Below, in pieces: positions 1 to 5,146 of a stretch of 8,716 nucleotides of DNA (positions are counted from its first letter, which is position 1; each line of letters begins with the position of its first letter). The translations under genes were made by a program, and so were the position numbers. Where the stretch lies: assembly GCA_039934475.1 (NCBI GenBank), contig JBDTMC010000336.1:1-8716 (forward strand), given 5' to 3'. This DNA comes from JBDTMC01 sp039934475 (GTDB taxonomy: Bacteria > Acidobacteriota > Terriglobia > Bryobacterales > Bryobacteraceae). The notes under the pieces were generated by a model that was not told the origin of the DNA, made no database searches, and worked only from the letters and a program-made list of their open reading frames with translations.

Positions 1-1
1 C

Positions 2-82
2 GTCGAATCCATCGAACTCCTGCTCGACAAGCTGAACAAGACTCGCTCCAACGGCGAGTTCCTAGGCTCCATGAGCAGCTAG
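2..82 (+). CDS. C-terminal end of an unidentified protein (5' truncated by window)
   Basis: Reading frame 2 is open from the left edge to a TAG at 80-82, giving 26 codons. The peptide begins VESIELLLDKLNK and ends EFLGSMSS. It looks coding because 22 of the 26 codons end in G or C, as in the clear genes further right, and the first half could form an amphipathic helix. The overlapping frame 1 is open to 150 but gives an arginine-rich peptide typical of a shadow frame. I do not recognise the family from this fragment. It converges on the minus-strand gene ending at 170. Confidence 0.5.
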   Translation, partial: VESIELLLDKLNKTRSNGEFLGSMSS

Positions 83-87
83 CACCT

Positions 88-115
88 GCTAAACCCGCTA
101 ACCGTTTGCTAACCG
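88..115. repeat. three short GCTAA(A)CC direct repeats
   Basis: Three near-identical octamers follow the stop of the left-edge gene: GCTAAACC from 88, GCTAACCG from 97 and GCTAACCG from 108. A related ACTAACCG occurs in the leader of the adaptor operon at about 2020-2027. No protein-coding signal covers them. Their role is unknown; they could be a small tandem array or the degraded edge of a dispersed intergenic repeat. Confidence 0.4.
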
Positions 116-147
116 AGCCCCGACCGTCAGGGAGTGGGTCATTTCGC

Positions 148-172
148 TAGGGCTGGCGCCCCGCCAGCCCTA
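148..172. terminator. perfect 11-bp hairpin between convergent genes, possible bidirectional terminator
   Basis: TAGGGCTGGCG at 148-158 is the exact reverse complement of 162-172, with a three-base CCC loop. The right arm contains the TAG stop of the minus-strand gene. The GC-rich stem and its place between two converging coding regions suit a transcription terminator, but neither side is followed by a clear T-tract. It could equally be a REP-like dispersed palindrome or an mRNA 3'-end stabiliser. Confidence 0.55.
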
Positions 173-1720
173 CCAAATTGATCCCAACAGACCCCCCAAG
201 CCACCCAACGGCCCCGTCGGATAAAACACAGTACAACTTTGAGTCGCAGCCGTAGGCGTCACCGAACAGCTATCAGGCTGCAAGTACGGATCGGCATGCC
301 CGGGTAAGGACTTTCCATCCACCACGTCAGCAGTGGGAGCGTATTCGCCCATATACCCGCCCTGGGGGTTGTCCTCGGTAGTCAAAAATGGGATCCGGTT
401 CGCCACGCAGGAAAAGCCCGACGTCGGCATGATGCTACGGATATTGATCGAGGAGAGGCTCGAAGTAAGGAACGTACCCAGGTCGAAGTACGTGTAGCCA
501 TTGGCGGCGGTGGCATTCGCCGGTTGCTTGCCGCCGATGCTGACAATGATAGTGGCAAAGCCGCTCGCATCCTTCACTACATCGGCATCCTTCAAGCTGA
601 TAATCGTCTTCGCTCCGTCCTGAAAGCTCATGCTCCAATAGCGAAGCTGCTCCTGTCCGCTCAGGGAACATCCGGTACAGGGCATCGCCGGCAGTACGGG
701 CAGCCGCAGCCGGATCCGCAGCACCTTGCTCGATAAAAGGCCTGAGATCTGGCGCTTTACGTCGCTCGGCACATCGGTCGCCAAATAGGCGGCGTCCGGA
801 TTAATCCCCGCAATATATTCCGGATTGCGCTCCCACAGCAAAGCGTTGTCCGCCACCACTCCGTAACAAAGCCGGGGCTGGATCGAGTTGGCGTACTTGA
901 AGTGAGATTGAACCTGGTTCGTGTCTTTCCACTTGCTGTACACGTTGGGGTCGGTTGTAATCATCTGGTACTTGTTGATCGCATCCGAAGCCGAGATCGC
1001 ACACCCTGTCTTCAAATCGCGCACCAGTAGTTTGGAGGCTTGTCCCACAACTTCCACGTACCGGCGTGCCATGATACTCCCCGCTACTGGTGGCGTGCCA
1101 ATATGCGCCGGGAAATTCTTAGGCAGGTTAGGATCTCCATTCCAGTTGATACCGCTGTGTCGGGAGTACCCATTCAGCAAATTTCCCTGTGTGTTGTAGC
1201 CGGAAAGGGAACAGCCGCTCAAAATGTTGCCCGGCGGCGGTTGTGTGCCGCCTAAACTCACCGTGACGGCATACCTCTGATTTGGCGTGTAGACCGTTCC
1301 GGGAACGAATGGATTATGTTCCGAGGACGTCAACGGTTGCACATTCTTGTCAGCCACGCTGGACGAGGCCGCGTCATGATCGTCGTTCACCGTCACCGAA
1401 AAGTATCTCGCCTGCGGAAAGGTGTTATAGACGATCAACTCGTAGGCCGGGTTAACGTGAAAGTAGATCAGGTCGTACCGGGCATTCGTATCCCCCGCCA
1501 GTTGACTGCCTGAGCTGCTGTTGAACGGAATCGCATAGCAGGAATTGTCGAAATTCTGGAAGAAGTTCTTCGCTGGATCGATGGAACACTGGGCGTAGCC
1601 GAGCGCTGCACCTCCAACCGCGAGCAAACAGAAGTAAAGCATCCGCAGCATATACTGTATTTTGCCGTCAACAACAATGGCTGTCCATACCCATTTCCTG
1701 ACCGTACGGTCTATCAGCAT
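170..1720 (-). CDS. secreted cysteine-rich protein of unknown function with internal duplication
   Basis: This 516-residue protein has a hydrophobic stretch at about residues 27-42, preceded by Arg26 and followed by a plausible signal-peptidase site (GYA before Q44), so it is probably exported. The mature part has ten cysteines (45, 61, 170, 240, 285, 348, 351, 438, 485, 496), which suggests disulfides. Two segments resemble each other: RYFSVTVND at 105 through GGTQP at 157-161, and RYWSMSFQD at 360 through GGKQP at 396-400. CSLSG also occurs twice, at 170 and 351. The C-terminus is Gly/Leu-rich and ends in Trp. The start at 1720 is chosen because AAGGAGGG lies 10 nt upstream. Met24 or Met27 would give a more compact signal peptide but lack a Shine-Dalgarno. 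I do not recognise the family; the RY-x-S-like pattern faintly recalls DUF1254/DUF1214 proteins, at low confidence. It is divergent from the adaptor operon. Confidence 0.85.
   Translation of the reverse strand: MLIDRTVRKWVWTAIVVDGKIQYMLRMLYFCLLAVGGAALGYAQCSIDPAKNFFQNFDNSCYAIPFNSSSGSQLAGDTNARYDLIYFHVNPAYELIVYNTFPQARYFSVTVNDDHDAASSSVADKNVQPLTSSEHNPFVPGTVYTPNQRYAVTVSLGGTQPPPGNILSGCSLSGYNTQGNLLNGYSRHSGINWNGDPNLPKNFPAHIGTPPVAGSIMARRYVEVVGQASKLLVRDLKTGCAISASDAINKYQMITTDPNVYSKWKDTNQVQSHFKYANSIQPRLCYGVVADNALLWERNPEYIAGINPDAAYLATDVPSDVKRQISGLLSSKVLRIRLRLPVLPAMPCTGCSLSGQEQLRYWSMSFQDGAKTIISLKDADVVKDASGFATIIVSIGGKQPANATAANGYTYFDLGTFLTSSLSSINIRSIMPTSGFSCVANRIPFLTTEDNPQGGYMGEYAPTADVVDGKSLPGHADPYLQPDSCSVTPTAATQSCTVFYPTGPLGGLGGLLGSIW
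1700..1711. promoter_or_regulatory. 12-bp perfect palindrome near the start of the secreted-protein gene
   Basis: GACCGTACGGTC reads the same on both strands. It lies in codons 4-7 of the minus-strand gene if the start is 1720, or in its untranslated leader if translation begins at 1651. It could be a regulator binding site or simply chance; pairing does not extend to the flanking bases. Confidence 0.25.
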
Positions 1721-1878
1721 GTGTCTAGTACCCTCCTTAACTTCCCTATACGAAATCGTCTCCCTTTCGGATTGATTCCCACCGCCAAAACGCGGCCGTC
1801 CGTGCGGAACTGTAGCGAAGTGGCTCCTGCCCGCTCAGCGAGTATCGTGCGTGTGCCGGCGCGTCTTTTCTCGCCCAT
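1714..1878 (-). CDS. possible small ORF (54 aa) overlapping the start of the secreted-protein gene
   Basis: An ATG at 1878 on the minus strand follows a GGGGGGAGGGGG tract by 10 nt, and the frame runs 54 codons to a TGA at 1714-1716. That stop lies inside an ATGCTGA overlap with the ATG at 1720, which would allow translational coupling. The peptide starts MGEKRRAGTR, is basic and has no recognisable domain or signal. Against it: the sequence consists largely of repeat copy A and a segment resembling the neighbouring gene, so the frame may be an accident. Treat as hypothetical. Confidence 0.2.
   Translation of the reverse strand: MGEKRRAGTRTILAERAGATSLQFRTDGRVLAVGINPKGRRFRIGKLRRVLDTC
1731..1738 (-). 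promoter_or_regulatory. strong Shine-Dalgarno for the secreted-protein gene
   Basis: Read on the minus strand this is AAGGAGGG, a near-perfect anti-16S match, with a 10-nt spacer to the ATG at 1720. It decides the start in favour of 1720 over the internal ATGs at 1651 and 1642, which have no purine-rich tract upstream. Confidence 0.65.
1739..1792. repeat. intergenic direct repeat, copy A
   Basis: This segment matches copy B at 1901-1953 in the same orientation, with one single-base gap and about 40 of 50 aligned bases identical. Shared blocks include TCCCTAT, AAATCG, CGGATTGA and ACCGCCAAAACG. Copies start 162 bp apart. On the minus strand copy A directly abuts the Shine-Dalgarno of the secreted-protein gene, so it may include that gene's leader or promoter. 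Confidence 0.7.
1813..1841. repeat. 29-bp segment matching the interior of the secreted-protein gene
   Basis: TAGCGAAG, GCTCCTG and CCGCTCAG blocks here line up without gaps with positions 639-667 inside the minus-strand gene, 25 of 29 bases identical and in the same orientation. On the minus strand the intergenic copy reads SLSGQEPLRYSS where the gene reads SLSGQEQLRYWS. It may be a relic of a duplicated gene fragment, or both sites may carry a dispersed repeat. Confidence 0.55.
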
Positions 1879-1900
1879 CGATACACCGCCCCCTCCCCCC

Positions 1901-1953
1901 AACTCCCTATCCAAAATCGCCTGTTTTCCGGATTGACTCTGACCGCCAAAACG
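1901..1953. repeat. intergenic direct repeat, copy B
   Basis: Partner of copy A (about 80% identical over 50 bases). On the minus strand it too is followed by a purine-rich Shine-Dalgarno-like tract and an ATG at the same 10-nt spacing, so the similarity of layout extends past the aligned repeat. This suggests duplication of a gene's 5' region, or an element that carries a start signal. Confidence 0.7.
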
Positions 1954-1961
1954 TGGAAAAC

Positions 1962-1995
1962 TTCGCGTTCCGGCATAACTTTCGATAGAATCGAA
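1962..1995 (+). promoter_or_regulatory. candidate promoter with operator-like palindrome for the adaptor operon
   Basis: TTCGAT at 1981-1986 and ATCGAA at 1990-1995 form a perfect 6-bp inverted repeat around AGA. Within it, TAGAAT at 1986-1991 matches five of six bases of a sigma-70 -10 box, with a poor -35 (TTCGCG, 1962-1967) 18 bp upstream. A palindrome over a -10 box would suit a repressor or activator site. The -35 is weak, so this is tentative. A start here would give a leader of about 80 nt. Confidence 0.3.
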
Positions 1996-2030
1996 GCGTC
2001 ATACTAGGTGAGAGAACTTTACTAACCGTT

Positions 2031-2058
2031 CGGACGCCGGGCGGGGAAGCCCCGTCCG
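2031..2058 (+). promoter_or_regulatory. leader hairpin upstream of the first adaptor
   Basis: CGGACG at 2031-2036 pairs with CGTCCG at 2053-2058, and CGGGG at 2042-2046 pairs with CCCCG at 2050-2054 as an alternative or inner stem. The structure ends 21 nt before the ATG, and no purine-rich ribosome-binding site lies between. It may affect translation or mRNA stability. No T-tract follows, so it is unlikely to be a terminator. Confidence 0.35.
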
Positions 2059-2079
2059 CTGCTGCACCGGTCAAACTCC

Positions 2080-3825
2080 ATGCCGTCTGATTCCAAAAAA
2101 CCTCATTCCACTCGGCTTCGGCGATTCTGGTGGGTTGCCTTGGTAGCCGTTGTGGCAGTAGCCGCCGTTTCGGCCCAAAAACTCGCACCCGGTGGAAGTT
2201 CCAACGATTCCGGCAAGGATGCACCGCCTGCCAACGTGCGCGTCGCCGCAGTCGCCAAAGGGACCGTCGAAGAAACCGTCCGCCTCACCGGGGTCACTTC
2301 CGCCGAACGGTACTCTTCGCTCATCGTGCCCCGGTTGCGAGGGAACCGTGGCGGCGTCAACATCTCCATCACCAGCGGCGGTACCACCGTTCGCCAGATT
2401 ACCGTCGTCAGCACGGCTGGCAGCGGCGCCACAGGCGCGGCCTCCACTACTGCCGGTTCCGTCACCACCGCAACTTCCTCCACGTCGTCATCCTCCACAT
2501 CCACTGCTACCGATGCCACCACCTCTGTACAGAGCACCGGTTCCGGCTCCGGCCCCACGACGGCGGCTACCGGCTTCCGCGGCGCTAGCAATCGATTCAC
2601 AAGCTCTAGTGCCTCGGCCGCCTCTTCTTCGTCCTCCTCGGCAACCCCGTCATCTACCAGCACTGCCATGGGTCCGGACGGCCTCGGCACCGCCGCTGAG
2701 AGCCTCGGAGTCGGCGGTTTTGGAGGAGGTGGCCGTGTCGGAGGCGGTTCGGGCGACTTCATGCAGGTCCTTCGCGAACTGATCCGTCCCGGAGCCATCG
2801 TCAAGAAGGGCGCTACCATCGCCGAGTTCGACCGCGAGAACATGCTCATGCGCGTCGACGACTTCAAAACAACCGTCGCCCAGGCCCAAGCCAGCGTCCA
2901 GAAACTGAAAGCGGAGTTGGATGTCGAGCGCAAGACCCACCAGCAGTCGGTGGACGCAGCCAACGCCGCCCTCGACAAGGCACGCCTCGACATGAAAACC
3001 GCGCCCGTCCGTTCCGACATCGACACGGAGCGCCTCAAACTGGCGCTCGAAGAGGCCGAAGCGCGCTACAAGGAACTCCTTACCGAAGTGAAGTACGTTG
3101 AGATCAGCCAGAAGGCCGATCTTCGCAACGCCGACATTGAGCTGCAACAGGCCGGCAATGAATTGAAGCGCATTCAGGGCAATGCCGACCGCATGATCAT
3201 CAAGTCCCCCATGGACGGCATGACCGTCATGCAGAACATGATTCGCGGCGGCGAAATGAGCACCATCCAGCAGGGCGACCAACTCTATCCCGGCCAGATG
3301 TTCATGCAGATCGTCGACCCCCGTTCCATGGTCGTCAATGCCACCATGAATCAGGTGGATGTGGAACGCATCCGCGTCGGCCAGAAAGCCCACGTCCGTT
3401 TTGACGCCTATCCTGACTTGGTACTCCCCGCGCACGTCACCGCCATCGGAGCCATGACCAAACCCGGTGGCCAGCGCGCCAACTTCTTCAAGGAAGTGCC
3501 CCTCTTCCTCAAACTCGATCAGATCGACTCGCGCGTCATCCCCGACCTGTCCGTCAGCGCCGATGTCGTTCTCACCCAGGAAACCGAAGTAACTGTAGTG
3601 CCCCGCAGCGCCCTCTTCGACGATGCCGGCAATGGCAAAGCTTTCGTCTTCGTGCGCGGCCCGGGCGGCTTTGAAAAGCGCGAAGTGGAACTCGGACTGG
3701 AAAGCAACATCCAGGCCGCCGTCAGGCGCGGTTTGCAGCCCGGCGAGACCGTCGCGCTCGATCGGCCCTTTGCCGAATCCTCATCGAAAGTTGCGACCCT
3801 TAAACGCCCGGGCGGAGAGAATTGA
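2080..3825 (+). CDS. periplasmic adaptor (HlyD/MacA-like membrane fusion protein) 1, with Ser/Thr/Gly-rich insert
   Basis: This 581-residue protein is an inner-membrane-anchored periplasmic adaptor that would link the permease to an outer-membrane channel. Residues 15-33 form an N-terminal membrane anchor. The first lipoyl half spans 57-88 and 231-251 (RPGAIVKKGATIAEFD), the alpha-hairpin 252-370, the second lipoyl half 374-415 (IKSPMDG), then a beta-barrel to about 500 and a membrane-proximal domain (VVPRSALF, GLQPGETV) to the end. Residues 90-226 are a low-complexity block rich in Ser, Thr, Ala and Gly that splits the first lipoyl half and makes the protein longer than usual for the family. 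The start is fixed by an in-frame stop at 2020-2022 with no other ATG, GTG or TTG before 2080; no good Shine-Dalgarno is visible. It is the first gene of the operon, one base before the next start. Family assignment is firm; substrate unknown. Confidence 0.9.
   Translation: MPSDSKKPHSTRLRRFWWVALVAVVAVAAVSAQKLAPGGSSNDSGKDAPPANVRVAAVAKGTVEETVRLTGVTSAERYSSLIVPRLRGNRGGVNISITSGGTTVRQITVVSTAGSGATGAASTTAGSVTTATSSTSSSSTSTATDATTSVQSTGSGSGPTTAATGFRGASNRFTSSSASAASSSSSSATPSSTSTAMGPDGLGTAAESLGVGGFGGGGRVGGGSGDFMQVLRELIRPGAIVKKGATIAEFDRENMLMRVDDFKTTVAQAQASVQKLKAELDVERKTHQQSVDAANAALDKARLDMKTAPVRSDIDTERLKLALEEAEARYKELLTEVKYVEISQKADLRNADIELQQAGNELKRIQGNADRMIIKSPMDGMTVMQNMIRGGEMSTIQQGDQLYPGQMFMQIVDPRSMVVNATMNQVDVERIRVGQKAHVRFDAYPDLVLPAHVTAIGAMTKPGGQRANFFKEVPLFLKLDQIDSRVIPDLSVSADVVLTQETEVTVVPRSALFDDAGNGKAFVFVRGPGGFEKREVELGLESNIQAAVRRGLQPGETVALDRPFAESSSKVATLKRPGGEN
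2347..2757 (+). repeat. low-complexity Ser/Thr/Gly coding insert in adaptor 1
   Basis: About 137 codons (residues 90-226) are dominated by Ser, Thr, Ala and Gly, with runs such as STSSSSTSTAT and ASSSSSSATP and a Gly-rich end (VGGFGGGGRVGGGSG). Several different Ser and Thr codons are used, so it is not a simple microsatellite. It sits between the RLRG and LIRPG parts of the lipoyl fold and is probably a disordered, periplasm-exposed loop. Confidence 0.75.
3814..3819 (+). promoter_or_regulatory. ribosome-binding site fixing the start of adaptor 2
   Basis: GGAGAG ends 7 nt before the ATG at 3827 and lies inside the last codons of adaptor 1. It supports 3827 over an in-frame upstream ATG at 3623, which would overlap adaptor 1 by about 200 nt and put a non-adaptor-like sequence before the membrane anchor. 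Confidence 0.65.
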
Positions 3826-3826
3826 C

Positions 3827-5131
3827 ATGTCCAAGGATCTGAAGCCGAAGCAACGAATCGGGCAAACGCCCAAGTCCGTAAAACGCCGCATTGCGTTTTG
3901 GACCATTTTGGCCGCCCTCGCAGGTGGGGGCGCCTGGGCGGCTTACCACTACGGCGGAACCACGCAAGTGGAAGTCGCCGTCGCCAAGGCGCGCAAGTCC
4001 GAATTCATCATCGGCGTCAAGACCCGCGGCGAGGTTAAGTCCACCAAGTCCGTCATCCTTAGCGCTCCCCAGGTTCCCGAACTTCGCATCGTCACGCTCG
4101 CCGAATCCGGCAAGGGTGTCAAGAAGGGGGACGTGATCGTCGAGTTCGATGCCGCGCAGCAGGAACAGAACATGCTCGACCGCACCACCAGCGTGCGCAC
4201 CGTGGATAGCGAAATCGTCCAGATGAAGGCCTCACAGAAGATCATCGACGAAGCCGATTCCATGAACCTCATGACGGCCGGCTACAATCTGCAGCGCGCC
4301 GACCTCGAAGCGAGCAAAGCTGAGATCCTCTCGGAAATCGAAGGCGCCAAGAATCGAATTGACGTCGGCATATCGAAGGGCGAACTTGATCAGGTGAAAA
4401 CGGTTGTCACCGCCCACGACATGGCCAAAAAATCGGATCTGGAACGACTGCGCCAGAAGAAGGACAAGACACTCCGCGACGTGGATCGCTCCAAGGGCTA
4501 CCTCTCGCGTATGGTCATCCGCGCTCCCAATGACGGCATTGTCAACGTCCTTCCCAACATCCGCAGCCAGGGTTCCTGGGGCCAGACGCCGCCCCCTTAT
4601 AAAGAGGGAGACCGCGCCTCCAGCGGCACACCAATCGCCGAAATCCCCGACCTTTCCGAAATGCGCGTCGAACTGAAACTCGACGAAGTGGATCGCGGCA
4701 AGCTCCAAATCGGCCAGAAAATTCGCCTCAAAGTGGACGCCATCCCGGACAAGGAATTCACCGCCACATTGGACTGGATCAGCCCCATCGCCGCCGTCGC
4801 CTGGCGCGGCATGGGTCTTACCGAAAAGACGTTCCCGGCGCGCGCCACGCTCAAAAACCTCGATCCGCGTCTCCGTCCCGGCATGAGCGCCTCTTCCGAA
4901 ATCATCATCGAGAGCGTCCCCGACGCCCTCCTCATCCCGCTGAAAGCCAGCTTCATGCACAACGGCAAGCCAGCCGTCTGGGTGCAGCGCGGCAACAGCT
5001 TTGAAATCCGCCCCATTGTTGTGGGCCGCAGGAACGATACGGACCTGATGGTCTTGAAGGGGCTGAAGCCCGGCGAAACGGTGACGCTCGAAAACCCCAT
5101 CGAGGCCGCCAAAAAAGCCAAGAAGTTGTAG
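3827..5131 (+). CDS. periplasmic adaptor (HlyD/MacA-like membrane fusion protein) 2
   Basis: This 434-residue adaptor has the most canonical size of the three. A basic N-terminus (KSVKRR) precedes a membrane anchor at about 22-41. The first lipoyl half is 75-108 (GVKKGDVIVEFD), the coiled-coil hairpin 109-228, and the second lipoyl half 231-275 (IRAPNDGIV), with a loop up to EGDRASSG. The beta-barrel runs to about 365, including LRPGMSAS at 349-356, and the membrane-proximal domain follows (LLIPLKASF, GLKPGETVTLENP). It has no low-complexity insert, in contrast to both neighbours, and is clearly paralogous to the third adaptor (DLSEMRVELKLDEVDR here, DLSELEVVARVGELDR there). The start is one base after the upstream stop, with GGAGAG 7 nt before it, so translational coupling is likely. 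Substrate unknown. Confidence 0.92.
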   Translation: MSKDLKPKQRIGQTPKSVKRRIAFWTILAALAGGGAWAAYHYGGTTQVEVAVAKARKSEFIIGVKTRGEVKSTKSVILSAPQVPELRIVTLAESGKGVKKGDVIVEFDAAQQEQNMLDRTTSVRTVDSEIVQMKASQKIIDEADSMNLMTAGYNLQRADLEASKAEILSEIEGAKNRIDVGISKGELDQVKTVVTAHDMAKKSDLERLRQKKDKTLRDVDRSKGYLSRMVIRAPNDGIVNVLPNIRSQGSWGQTPPPYKEGDRASSGTPIAEIPDLSEMRVELKLDEVDRGKLQIGQKIRLKVDAIPDKEFTATLDWISPIAAVAWRGMGLTEKTFPARATLKNLDPRLRPGMSASSEIIIESVPDALLIPLKASFMHNGKPAVWVQRGNSFEIRPIVVGRRNDTDLMVLKGLKPGETVTLENPIEAAKKAKKL

Positions 5132-5146
5132 CCGGGGAACTCATTC

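Larger units (their letters stand above)
1721..2079. other. divergent intergenic region of 359 bp
   Basis: This lies between the minus-strand secreted-protein gene and the + strand adaptor operon. It holds direct repeats A and B, the gene-like 29-bp segment, a C-rich tract at 1887-1900, a palindrome with a candidate -10 at 1981-1995, and a leader hairpin at 2031-2058. I see no tRNA, structured RNA family or convincing full-length gene in it. Confidence 0.7.

Noticed and set aside
1..150. Frame 1 open from the left edge to 150
   Set aside because: Arg-rich shadow peptide; frame 2 has the high third-position GC expected of a gene here and ends at 82.
1887..1900. C-rich tract as a G-quadruplex on the minus strand
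   Set aside because: Only two uninterrupted G runs plus a GG, not four evenly spaced runs; more simply a purine-rich tract or part of the repeat region.
2103..3435. Long minus-strand frames opposite adaptor 1 (311 and 261 codons)
   Set aside because: They mirror a high-GC coding strand; the peptides are low-complexity or biased (Val/Ala/Pro or Asp/His/Gly), without domains or start signals, while the + strand carries an unmistakable adaptor.
3623..3826. In-frame 5' extension of adaptor 2 from an ATG at 3623
   Set aside because: It would overlap adaptor 1 by about 200 nt and add a sequence unlike adaptor N-termini; the ATG at 3827 has a good ribosome-binding site.
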